A stretch of DNA of 64,000 nt from an uncultured Gilliamella sp. (GTDB taxonomy: Bacteria; Pseudomonadota; Gammaproteobacteria; Enterobacterales; Orbaceae): positions 1-64,000 of the forward strand of contig CALYPG010000009.1 of NCBI GenBank assembly GCA_945271295.1, given 5' to 3'. The notes under the pieces were generated by a model. It ran no database searches. It worked only from the letters and a program-made list of their open reading frames with translations, and was not told where the DNA came from. Of this stretch, positions 9,269 to 17,802 are shown piece after piece; the stretch's first letter is position 1, and each line of letters opens with the position of its first letter. A program made the position numbers and the translations under genes.

Positions 9269-10090
9269 CTATCCTAATAAACCACTCCAAGCCCCAAAAA
9301 TGCCAATAGCAGCGATTAGCAAGAGAATCCAATGAGCCTTCAACCCCTTTTTGACTAATACAAAGATAAATATTGTGAAGAGTAAAGGTAAAATTTGCGG
9401 TACAATCCCATCGAAGATATCTTGCAATGACGAGGAGTCATCACCGGTTCCTATTTTTAATGGCATATTTAATGACACCATGGTGGCGACCATGGATCCG
9501 ACCACACAAAGCCCTAAAACCGATGCACCGTAGGATAATTTATCCATTAAACCTGTCTTTTGTACTTTATCAATAAATGACGCACCTATGTTATATCCTA
9601 TAAGTAAGCCAAAATAACGGGCTAAAATGGCAGGGACATTAAAAATTAATAAAAATAGCAGTGGACCTAAAATATTGCCTTCAAATGCTAACGAAGTACC
9701 TATACCTGTTGCAATAACACGTAATGTTCCCCAAAAGAATGAATCACCTAAACCACTTAATGGCCCCATGAGAGCTATTTTGACATCATTAATTGTGCTT
9801 TTATCAAAATCATTATCAGTAGCATTTTGTTCTTCCATGGCAATACAAATGCCTAACGGGAAAGTGATTAACCATGGTGTAACATTATAAAATTCAAGGT
9901 GACGTTGATAAGCATCAGTTAATTCTACTTTGTTATTACTGTAGATTTTATCTAAAGCAGGACGCATGGCATAAGAATAACCTAAGTTCATTTGTCGTTC
10001 ATAATTCCAAGACCACTCGGCAGTGAAAGATCGCCAAAAAGTTCTTGTTAATTCTTTATTAGTTATTAATTTAGAATTCTTCATTTTCAT
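9269..10090 (-). CDS. PTS mannose-family EIID component
   Basis: Membrane subunit that forms the sugar channel with EIIC. The family features are RTFWRSFTAEWSWNYERQM near the N-terminus, the PLSGLGDSFFWGTLR loop, and hydrophobic segments in the C-terminal half ending IGIFGAWSGLLG. Length is 273 aa. An AGGAGATCAATT site precedes the start, which overlaps the end of the EIIC gene by 20 bases, so the two are probably translationally coupled. Confidence 0.92.
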   Translation of the reverse strand: MKMKNSKLITNKELTRTFWRSFTAEWSWNYERQMNLGYSYAMRPALDKIYSNNKVELTDAYQRHLEFYNVTPWLITFPLGICIAMEEQNATDNDFDKSTINDVKIALMGPLSGLGDSFFWGTLRVIATGIGTSLAFEGNILGPLLFLLIFNVPAILARYFGLLIGYNIGASFIDKVQKTGLMDKLSYGASVLGLCVVGSMVATMVSLNMPLKIGTGDDSSSLQDIFDGIVPQILPLLFTIFIFVLVKKGLKAHWILLLIAAIGIFGAWSGLLG

Positions 10091-10907
10091 AATTGATCTC
10101 CTGTGAGGCTAACACATTGCCTGTATGGGTATTTGGTTGTTGGCTGTTATCTCCAATTGCTTCTTTTTTGCCATTAAATGCGGAATAACCTGTCAAAATT
10201 AGCGCAATACAAGCACCAAAAATGGCAACACCTGTGACCGGTACTTTCATATATACGGCTAAAGCAAAGCCAAGAATAAAAAAGGTGGTATTGGTTTTTT
10301 TAATCATGATTTTCATTAACATGGCAAAACCAAAGGCAGGTAATAAGCCTGTTGCAATACCTAAACCATCAATAATAAATTTTGGAATCGTTTCTAATAA
10401 GCTATTAACCGCTGAACTGCCAAATAGATAGGAAAGTCCTACCACTAAGCCAATTGGAAGGTTAATGGAAAAAAATCCACCTAATAAGTTCATTCGATCC
10501 ATGCCTTTACCATTACCTTCGTTAGCGTATTTATCCGCTTTATGAACAAAATAAGGAAGAATGAAAAGGAAGCATAAATTTTTGACTAATAAAACTAGTG
10601 AAGCAATTGGAATGCCAAGCGTTAATGCAATTTCGGTGCTTTTACCTGCACCAATAGCAAACGCCGTACCTAACACACTACCTGAAATAATTTCAGGCGG
10701 AATAGAGGCACCGATAGAAAATGATCCAACAAATGCCAATTCTAATGTTGCTCCAATAATAACGCCTTGTGTGATATCGCCCATGACTAAACCTGCTAAA
10801 GTACAAGTCACTAAGGGTCTTGATAACATCGATGAACCTAAAAAGTATTCACCATTTGCTAACATCGCAATCAAAGCTAAAACTACTGCTGTTAATTCGA
10901 TACTCAT
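10071..10907 (-). CDS. PTS mannose-family EIIC component
   Basis: Polytopic membrane protein of 278 aa that binds and translocates the sugar. GASIPPEIISGSVLGTAFAI (about 66-85) is the typical sorbose/mannose IIC loop. The last 35 residues are a hydrophilic tail (QQPNTHTGNVLASQEINYEN) unlike the hydrophobic core. Its stop overlaps the EIID start. The spacing to EIIB is 17 bases. Confidence 0.92.
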   Translation of the reverse strand: MSIELTAVVLALIAMLANGEYFLGSSMLSRPLVTCTLAGLVMGDITQGVIIGATLELAFVGSFSIGASIPPEIISGSVLGTAFAIGAGKSTEIALTLGIPIASLVLLVKNLCFLFILPYFVHKADKYANEGNGKGMDRMNLLGGFFSINLPIGLVVGLSYLFGSSAVNSLLETIPKFIIDGLGIATGLLPAFGFAMLMKIMIKKTNTTFFILGFALAVYMKVPVTGVAIFGACIALILTGYSAFNGKKEAIGDNSQQPNTHTGNVLASQEINYENEEF

Positions 10908-10924
10908 TTTTTGTACCCTCTAAA

Positions 10925-11392
10925 CTATTTTTCAAATTTTTGCTTTGATTCACTTGGAATTTGCTGAATATAGATATCAATGCCGTTTTGTTGTAATTCT
11001 GTTAATAAATCTGCTTCTGTATCGGTTAAATTAATTGTCTTGGAATAATTTTTAGTACCTTCGCGTGGTTTTGTTCCACCTAAATTAAGGCTTGTTATTG
11101 TGCCTTGTGTTTCTCGAATCAATTTTTCCGCATCCGCAACAGATTCAACTACAATTAGCATTTGATATTTATCGGTTACGCCAGAATTAATTGCATTAAT
11201 ACTGTCATCAATAGACTTCATGACTAATTTTGCATTTTCTGGTTTAGCTAGACGAATAGCTGATTTACGAAGTTCATCATTAGCAACAGCATCATTGGCA
11301 ACTAAAATTGTATTAGCACCAACATTTTCAAACCACGAAACAACGACCTGACCGTGTACTAAACGGTGATCAACACGTAATAATTTAATCAT
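10925..11392 (-). CDS. PTS mannose-family EIIB component
   Basis: Soluble phosphotransfer subunit that phosphorylates the incoming sugar. The motif DHRLVHGQV (8-16) carries the phosphorylated histidine His13. SLNLGGTKPREGTK in the second half is typical for sorbose-type IIB. Length is 155 aa. A strong AGGAGG site precedes the start. It is the first structural gene after the two regulators. Confidence 0.92.
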   Translation of the reverse strand: MIKLLRVDHRLVHGQVVVSWFENVGANTILVANDAVANDELRKSAIRLAKPENAKLVMKSIDDSINAINSGVTDKYQMLIVVESVADAEKLIRETQGTITSLNLGGTKPREGTKNYSKTINLTDTEADLLTELQQNGIDIYIQQIPSESKQKFEK

Positions 11393-11403
11393 TTGTGTAC
11401 CTC

Positions 11404-12087
11404 CTAAGTGAAATCAACCACATATTTAGTATTGCTAGCGAATTTGTATTCAATGGCAATAGGTTCGCTATTAATATCAAAATAGTGATTGGAAATTTTA
11501 AATAATGGGTCATTAATATTACTTCGTAGCTGCTTAGCTAATTCAGCATTCGCTACAATTAGTTGTAAATCTTGTTCTAACTTATCGACTTTTTTCTTAC
11601 CGGAATTAGTAATTTCCAGCGCAGATAAAACCTTTACTATTGAGATTTGAAAATCTGGAAAGTGATTAAGAGGTAGGATAAAAATTTCTTTTACTACGCT
11701 GTTTTTTGCTACCTCTAAAAAACTAATATAATAAATTAGCTCAGAAGGTTTTATCTTTAACAATTGACTATAGTATGTTCCCGCTTGTCTTAAATAATTA
11801 TCTTTAATAACCTTTTTGTGATGTTGATAGGTATATGGTTTGATAATTCCCGTCATTGTTAAGATATTCTGGGTAGAAAGAGTCGGTGCAACAAATAGAC
11901 CTACTCCTTTTTTCCTAACAACCAAACTTTGTTCTACTAAAAGATCAATTGCTTTCCTTATTGTTGTCCTACTTACATCATAATCCTTTTGTAATTGAAC
12001 TTCGGGCGGTAATTCTGCACCTACCCCATATCGTCCCGTTTTAATCTGCTCCATTAAATGAGCAGCTACTTTTTCAAATAAACTCAT
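11404..12087 (-). CDS. GntR/HutC-family regulator with UTRA domain (second of a pair)
   Basis: Transcription factor of 227 aa. The N-terminal winged helix (about 5-65) has the signatures ELPPEVQLQKDYDVSRTTIR and LLVEQSLVVRKKGVG. The rest is a UTRA ligand-binding domain that would sense a phosphorylated sugar. GntR-UTRA proteins (FrlR) control fructoselysine operons in E. coli and B. subtilis, which supports the operon assignment. Its start overlaps the stop of the upstream regulator by 4 bases, so the two are translated together. Confidence 0.85.
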   Translation of the reverse strand: MSLFEKVAAHLMEQIKTGRYGVGAELPPEVQLQKDYDVSRTTIRKAIDLLVEQSLVVRKKGVGLFVAPTLSTQNILTMTGIIKPYTYQHHKKVIKDNYLRQAGTYYSQLLKIKPSELIYYISFLEVAKNSVVKEIFILPLNHFPDFQISIVKVLSALEITNSGKKKVDKLEQDLQLIVANAELAKQLRSNINDPLFKISNHYFDINSEPIAIEYKFASNTKYVVDFT

Positions 12088-12812
12088 TTAATTTTTTCTC
12101 GGTAATCAAAAATATTTTTTGCTGATAAATGATATCTAAATCTATTACCAATTAAATATTGAACGGTATGTTCAAAGGGTTGAAAATTAAGGTCGAAACT
12201 ATAACTCGAAACTTTATAAATGGGCGTTCCTTCAGTGACTTGCAAATACGTTGCTTTATCTTCGGTTGCAGCTTCATAAGCGATCTCTTCACGGCCATGA
12301 CTTGGAATGAAATAATAGTTGTCTTTCAAAAATTGATAGAGAGAAACATTATTTAAATCTACTTTTTCTAAACCTTTAAATTTTTCGGATGATAAATAGG
12401 TGATCTCATAAGATAAAGGGCTTTCACTTACTCCTAATAAACGTTGTCTTATAATTCTGATTAATTGTTGATTTGAACCAAAGAATGTTCTTAATTCAGC
12501 TGGCATTTTGATGATTTGATTAGACAGAACTTTTATTTTTATTTGGGCATTATCACCTTTTTTAACTTCTTCACTAAATGAAGACATCTTTAACATATTA
12601 ATCTCAAAGACTTGATGACATTCCAAGCTTTTTTCAGTTTGAAATACAAAGTTTTCCATGGCTAAATCATTTAAAGCTTTTCGAACGGTAGTTCGACTAA
12701 CCCCAAAATATTCGGCTAGTCCTCTTTCTGTCGAATTTTCCTTAATAATAGCTGGATTTGCTCTAATTTGTTCTTCAACATTCATTTTTGAAGCTATATC
12801 ACGGTATTCCAA
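12084..12812 (-). CDS. GntR/HutC-family regulator with UTRA domain (first of a pair)
   Basis: Transcription factor of 242 aa with a GntR winged helix (STERGLAEYFGVSRTTVRKAL, about 27-47) and a UTRA domain ending LIGNRFRYHLSAK. The best start is a TTG at 12812, with AGGAAG six bases upstream. An ATG nine codons in would remove the first helix. The wing after the recognition helix is less typical than in its neighbour. It heads the PTS operon and is followed directly by a second, clearly different GntR protein. Confidence 0.82.
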   Translation of the reverse strand: MEYRDIASKMNVEEQIRANPAIIKENSTERGLAEYFGVSRTTVRKALNDLAMENFVFQTEKSLECHQVFEINMLKMSSFSEEVKKGDNAQIKIKVLSNQIIKMPAELRTFFGSNQQLIRIIRQRLLGVSESPLSYEITYLSSEKFKGLEKVDLNNVSLYQFLKDNYYFIPSHGREEIAYEAATEDKATYLQVTEGTPIYKVSSYSFDLNFQPFEHTVQYLIGNRFRYHLSAKNIFDYREKIK

Positions 12813-12917
12813 AAAACACTTCCTTTATGGGTTTTTTTATTCAAAAGATATATCTTAATCTACATAATATTGTTTATAAAATAAATAAAAAAATACATGT
12901 TATCTATTTTTAGTACC

Positions 12918-12943
12918 AAAATTGTTACGATGATCACAATTTT
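12918..12943. promoter_or_regulatory. CRP-like site inside an inverted repeat, upstream of the Amadori-type operon
   Basis: TGTTACGATGATCACA (12923-12938) fits TGTGA-N6-TCACA at 9 of 10 positions. The same spot is framed by a perfect 8-bp inverted repeat, AAAATTGT (12918-12925) and ACAATTTT (12936-12943). It lies about 110 bases upstream of the first gene. It could bind CRP, one of the GntR proteins, or both. Confidence 0.55.
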
Positions 12944-13242
12944 CATTGTTTATGAAATTGGAAAAGAAGATCAAAATAGGAATGGCAAGCAGCAATTGTA
13001 GACCTTAATAGCAATGACAACATAAGTTGATAAAGAGATAAATGATTGAGATTTTTAGGCTTTAAGTGATCGTTGATATAATCAAAAAATGGATGTTACT
13101 GTTTATGATGTCGTTAATTAAACGATCGGTTTGAGTATTTCTATAGGGAATAATCATCCTCAGTTACTTGCTCATCGTTATTTATAAATTAATATAAGCG
13201 ATGACTGTTAATCTAATACAATTTTATATAAAGGATGATAGT
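12944..13242. other. Intergenic stretch without recognisable gene
   Basis: About 300 AT-rich bases between the operon control region and a small unknown gene. I see no reading frame with a recognisable product, no hairpin of note and no repeat copy. Confidence 0.5.
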
Positions 13243-13515
13243 ATGAATAATATTCAATCTATTATGGCTATTCATCAACTCTTTGCTATTCAGAATAATA
13301 AGCAGATATTAGTAGGTTATATTGAGGGTAACGATATCAAAAAAGGAATCGGTAAAATCTATAAAAACACGACTTTTATTCAAGAGATATTAGTTATAGG
13401 TGAACAGATGATCAAAAAAATTTCTAATAATGATTACCGTTCACTCGAAGTGAAAGGAAAATTATTATTCTCTAATGGCGATTTATGCAAAGATAATTGG
13501 ACACTTGTCATATAA
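13243..13515 (+). CDS. Small protein of unknown function
   Basis: I do not recognise this 90-aa protein. The ATG at 13243 (MNNIQSIMAIHQLFAI) is preferred over one 14 codons upstream because AAAGGATG lies just before it. Alternating hydrophobic residues, with a GYIEGNDIKKGIGKIY stretch, look like a small beta-barrel, loosely like the second domain of translation GTPases. That likeness is weak. It stands alone, followed by decayed sequence, and may itself be a remnant. Confidence 0.5.
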   Translation: MNNIQSIMAIHQLFAIQNNKQILVGYIEGNDIKKGIGKIYKNTTFIQEILVIGEQMIKKISNNDYRSLEVKGKLLFSNGDLCKDNWTLVI

Positions 13516-13539
13516 TTTTTAAGACTGCTAAGCTATATT

Positions 13540-13758
13540 TTAAGCAAAAATTAACGATATTGATTATGAAGATGCAGATTCTAACTATAAAATATATGTT
13601 GAATTTGGCTAGGATATTCCTTATAAAAAGGTGTTATCTATCTATATATTAATTCGATTTATAATGAAAATTTAAATCAGGTTATTTTAAGTGATAAAGA
13701 TAGCGATACTTTAATTAGTAAGGTAATAAATGCTGAAAATTTTATGCCTGAATTTTGA
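13540..13758 (+). pseudogene. Fragment of a decayed gene
   Basis: Two stretches on the plus strand read like protein but are split by a TAG near 13610 and a frame change. The first gives NDIDYEDADSNYKIYVEFG; the second runs NENLNQVILSDKDSDTLISK and stops at 13758. No family is recognised. It lies between the small unknown gene and an IS30-type repeat copy. Confidence 0.4.
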
Positions 13759-13760
13759 CT

Positions 13761-13840
13761 AGAACTTAGCTTTTGAACCTGCACCGTGATTTTATACTCA
13801 AACGTATAGTTAACCTGAAACATCTTTACAACTTATTAAA
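13761..13840. repeat. Decayed IS30-type terminal repeat, copy B
   Basis: It shares CTTAGCTTTTGAACC, a TTTTATACT-AAACGTATAG core and TTAACCTGAAAC with the copy at 17364-17447, where this sequence is the 3' end of an IS30-type transposase remnant. It directly follows the decayed gene fragment. Confidence 0.7.
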
Positions 13841-14079
13841 CCAATACTTATCATTTTAAACGCTATTGTTATTGTTTAATTTTTGTTAGGCGGACTATTT
13901 AACTTCGCTTGATTGTAATCCTCTTTTAATAATTATTTTAATATCGATTTAAGTATTAGAGATTATCAAAAAAATCAACACAGAAACGAGATTGTTTACT
14001 AAATTCATAATGTTAAACGCAATCTTTTCTGTGTTAATGATAGTTATTAACTCATTTATTATTGATTTGCATAACTACT

Positions 14080-14435
14080 TTATTGTTGTGAATTCCTTTT
14101 TGATAATTCAGCAATAATTTGTTTATATTTATCATTCCAAAGCGGATAAAAGAAATACATAAATAGAATAGTTAAAATACTTAACGCGCCTGGATAAATG
14201 TAGATCAAGCTACGTATACCAAGTAATGCATTTTCTGATTGTATAGCATTTGGAACATAGCCGACAAAAGCTAAAACAATACCTGGAACAAATCCGGCAA
14301 TGGCTTGTGATAGTTTTCTAAAGAAAGTGTAAGAAGAATAAACTAATCCTTCTGCACGAATCCCCGTTTTCCAGTCACCATATTCAACCGCATCTGAAAT
14401 TAAAGCCCAATTTAAGGTGTTAATAAAAGAACTAC
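14080..14435 (-). pseudogene. C-terminal remnant of a GPH-family sugar/cation symporter
   Basis: The minus strand encodes about 118 residues with no start: GSSFINTLNWALISDAVEYG, then DWKTGIRAEGLVYSSYTFFR, then membrane segments, ending at a TAA at 14080-14082. This is the C-terminal third of a MelB/YicJ/YihO-type transporter. Its 5' part is gone. The break at about 14435 runs straight into a truncated sulfoquinovosidase on the other strand, so one deletion or inversion probably destroyed both genes. Confidence 0.75.
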
Positions 14436-15425
14436 CTTTGTTTTGATTTTAGAAATAACCAATTTCACGAACTACAAATATGGGAAGTTCCTAAATTTAT
14501 AGAGCTTTATTCTGCTCCAACCTATCTGGATATTGTTGAAAAGCTCAGTTTGCGCTTTGGTCGCCAACCGCCATTACCTGAGTGGGTTTATAATGGCATT
14601 ATTTTAGGATTGAAAGGCGGAGAAGAAAATACCTTTTCAAGAATGGAAAATGCAATCCAAAAAGGGGTGCCTGTTGCTGCGGTTTGGAGTGAAGATTGGG
14701 TTGGATTACGTGTTACATCATTTGGTAAACGATTATTTTGGGATTGGAAATGGAGTAAAAAACGTTATCCGCACTTAGATAAAAAAATTCAAGAACTCAG
14801 AGATCGTAATATTCGGTTTATGAGCTATCTTAATCCTTACCTTTGTAATGATGGTTCACTATTCCCTATTGCTAAGGAAAAAGGATATTTTGCCTTAGAT
14901 AATAAAGGCGATGTTGCTTTAGTTGATTTTGGAGAATTTTATTGTGGTGTGGTAGATTTTACTAATCCTGAAGCTTGTGAATGGTTTAAACAAGAGATTA
15001 TTCAAAAAAATTGCTTAGATCTGGGAATTTCTGGTTGGATGGCAGATTTTGGTGAATATTTACCGACAGAAAATATTTATTTAAAAAATGGTGTTGATGC
15101 TAAATTAATGCATAATGCTTGGCCAACTTTATGGGCAAAAATAAATGCGCAGGCAATAGCTGAGGCGGGTAAAACCGATGATGTAACCTTTTTTATGCGG
15201 GCAGGTTATTCTGGCGTGCAGAAATATTGTCCTTTACTTTGGGCCGGCGATCAGTCAGTTGACTTTTCGCGGCATGATGGACTTAATACGGTAATTTGTG
15301 CAGCACTATCTTCTGGATTAATGGGTAATGCTTATCATCACAGCGATATTGGTGGCTACACTAGTTTATTCAATAATCGACGTACCAAAGAGTTGTCTCG
15401 CTTCGCTCGGTTCGAATCTGGCTGA
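14433..15425 (+). pseudogene. yihQ: Truncated sulfoquinovosidase-like GH31 gene
   Basis: The frame matches E. coli YihQ from YLCFDF onward but has no proper start and loses homology after RRTKEL, so both ends are missing. What remains includes the catalytic centre: the nucleophile Asp in WMADFGEYLP (15045-15047), the acid/base Asp in WAGDQSVDF (15249-15251), the Arg and Trp of GKRLFWDW (14730-14741) and the Tyr of HSDIGGY (15357-15359). The last three correspond to the residues that bind the sulfonate in YihQ. About 200 residues are lost at the front and about 160 at the back. It abuts the GPH remnant head to head. Function is almost certainly lost. Confidence 0.8.
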
Positions 15426-15437
15426 AAGATGCTTAAC

Positions 15438-15470
15438 AAAAAAGCCCACTCAAAGAGCAGGCTTTTTTAT
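15438..15470 (-). terminator. Terminator of the tRNA-His/tRNA-Pro transcript
   Basis: AAAAAAGCC pairs with GGCTTTTTT around a loop of about 13 bases, just past the 3' end of tRNA-Pro. The T-run on the minus strand fits termination of the tRNA operon. Confidence 0.8.
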
Positions 15471-15477
15471 TAGAAAT

Positions 15478-15554
15478 TGGTCGGCGAGAGAGGATTCGAA
15501 CCTCCGACCCACTGGTCCCAAACCAGTTGCGCTACCAAGCTGCGCTACTCGCCG
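15478..15554 (-). tRNA. proM: tRNA-Pro (anticodon UGG)
   Basis: The minus strand gives a full cloverleaf: acceptor CGGCGAG/CTCGCCG, discriminator A, encoded CCA at 15478-15480, an anticodon loop TTTGGGA with anticodon TGG, and the T-arm GGTTCGAATCC. The sequence agrees closely with enterobacterial proM. It follows tRNA-His on the same transcript. Confidence 0.97.
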
Positions 15555-15583
15555 TTTATAGTCATTTTATGTTGTACATAAAA

Positions 15584-15660
15584 TGGGGTGGCTAATGGGA
15601 TTCGAACCCACGACAACTGGAATCACAATCCAGGGCTCTACCAACTGAGCTATAGCCACC
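15584..15660 (-). tRNA. hisR: tRNA-His (anticodon GUG)
   Basis: The minus strand gives GGTGGCTATAGCTCAG at the 5' end with the extra G of tRNA-His, an anticodon loop TTGTGAT with anticodon GTG, the T-arm GGTTCGAATCC and an encoded CCA (15584-15586). It is 29 bases upstream of tRNA-Pro. In E. coli these two belong to the argX-hisR-leuT-proM cluster; here only His and Pro are present. Confidence 0.97.
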
Positions 15661-15676
15661 ATAGAAGTAGGACGAA

Positions 15677-15705
15677 ATATTACGCATAAAAAATAACATT
15701 GTCCA
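15677..15705 (-). promoter_or_regulatory. Sigma-70 promoter of the tRNA genes
   Basis: On the minus strand TGGACA is followed after 17 bases by TAATAT, ending about 16 bases before tRNA-His. Confidence 0.7.
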
Positions 15706-15782
15706 GTACATTTTTTAAAATATTTATTAATTGATTATATAAGAAGCGCTAAAAGTCTAAACTTTTAGCATTATTCAGTAAA

Positions 15783-17078
15783 CTAGGTTTTATGTGACAT
15801 AATATCAATAATTTGCTCATCAGTTACTTTCATACTATGGCTAACAATTGCGCCTAAATTATTGATTGATGTTTCAACACTATCGCTAACGATCCCTTCA
15901 TTACCGGTTACTCTAATGCGACTTAATGCCATGAGTACAGCTTTTAATCCAGAAGAAACAGAAGTTGATACTTTCATTGCGCAACTATTGGAGGCGCCGT
16001 CACAAATAATGCCAGATAAATCACCTATCATACTACAAATTGCCATATCGATTGGTTCATATTGCCCCTTACCAAGTAACCATGCCATTCCAGCTGCCGA
16101 TCCCATGGCAGCAGTTGATGCGGCACACAGTGCCGATAATGGTGGAAATTTGCTATGAATATAGATGGCAATAGTATGAGATAAAATCAATGCTCTTGCT
16201 AATTGTTCTTCGGTTGCGTCTATATAGTCAGCCACGACTACGACCGGCATGGTTGCGGTAATTCCTTGATTTCCCGATCCAGAGTTACTCATGGCTGGCA
16301 TTGTTGCCCCGCCCATTCGCGCATCAGAGGCTGCGGTTGTTCGAATAATGACTTTGGATAAAAGATCATCTGCTAGTAAGCCAGTTTTGATTTGCTCATG
16401 TAGTGTACTTGCTATATTTAAGCCATATGCCCGTCTGAGTCCTTCTTGCGATAAAGCATCATTTAATTCTGCTGAGTGTAAAATAAAGTTAATATCTTCA
16501 AAATCAGCGTGAGAGGCAAAGTCATAGATCAATCTTATCGAGGCCTGATTGATTATGGTGTGATTATTCGATGTAGAATTACTACTTTGCTTATTTTGAT
16601 AAATTACTTCGCCATTTTTGACAATCAAAATGACGTTAGTATGCGAATTTTCGATACAGACTTTGACATGATCATTATCGGTATAAATATTGGCTTCTGA
16701 ATAAATTGCTTTATTGTTTTGAGCAATTTGGACACTCACTTTATGATCAGTTAACATTTTTTTGGCTAAACTGAGCTGCTCTGCGGTAATGCTTTTGAGC
16801 ACTTCAAGTCCTGCATTGGCGTCACCACCCAGCGCGCCAATAGCCGCGGCAATTGGTAGCCCTACCATACCCGTTCCTGGTACAGTTACTCCCATACCGT
16901 TTTTCATTAAATTAGGTGAAACATATGCATCTATTTTTTTTATACTATTTTTATCAAGATATTTTGTTGCAATGGCGGCGGCTAATGCCAGAGATATTGG
17001 CTCAGTACAACCCAGCGCTGGCAAAACTTGCTGTTTTACCATGCTGATTAAATCTTGCCACATTACTGCTTGTTTCAT
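15783..17078 (-). CDS. cyuA: L-cysteine desulfidase (YhaM/CyuA family)
   Basis: Breaks L-cysteine into pyruvate, ammonia and sulfide using an iron-sulfur cluster. It matches E. coli YhaM/CyuA throughout: LGCTEPISLALAAA near the N-terminus, SPNLMKNGMGVTVPGTGMVG, ATMPAMSNSGSGNQGITAT, and ICDGASNSCAMKVSTS near the C-terminus, which hold the cluster cysteines. Two starts are possible, at 17090 and 17078; the second has GAGAT at better spacing and gives 431 aa. It is a single gene. The transporter and regulator that accompany it in E. coli are absent from this window. Confidence 0.88.
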   Translation of the reverse strand: MKQAVMWQDLISMVKQQVLPALGCTEPISLALAAAIATKYLDKNSIKKIDAYVSPNLMKNGMGVTVPGTGMVGLPIAAAIGALGGDANAGLEVLKSITAEQLSLAKKMLTDHKVSVQIAQNNKAIYSEANIYTDNDHVKVCIENSHTNVILIVKNGEVIYQNKQSSNSTSNNHTIINQASIRLIYDFASHADFEDINFILHSAELNDALSQEGLRRAYGLNIASTLHEQIKTGLLADDLLSKVIIRTTAASDARMGGATMPAMSNSGSGNQGITATMPVVVVADYIDATEEQLARALILSHTIAIYIHSKFPPLSALCAASTAAMGSAAGMAWLLGKGQYEPIDMAICSMIGDLSGIICDGASNSCAMKVSTSVSSGLKAVLMALSRIRVTGNEGIVSDSVETSINNLGAIVSHSMKVTDEQIIDIMSHKT

Positions 17079-17258
17079 GTTAGATCTCATTTTCTAATAG
17101 TAATGTTAAATAGTTAAAAATAGATGATTAATTATAATGTTAATATTTTATTATAATTCAAACAAAATTTGAATTATCCAATGATTTAATCAAGTAGCCT
17201 TAATATTAAGGTAATAAACAATAACAATGATTCACCAATAAGGTATTATTATTAATTT

Positions 17259-17801
<543 letters not shown>

Positions 17802-17802
17802 T

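Noticed and set aside
9255-9332. Longer start for the GlmS-like deglycase
   Set aside because: It would overlap the EIID gene by 64 bases and give a Trp-rich leader with no family match; GGAG precedes the ATG at 9254.
15328-15561. Open frame of 77 codons on the plus strand across the terminator and tRNA-Pro
   Set aside because: It reads antisense through the tRNA gene and its terminator; the familiar-looking SAREDSNLRPTGPKP end is the usual artefact of translating an antisense tRNA-Pro.
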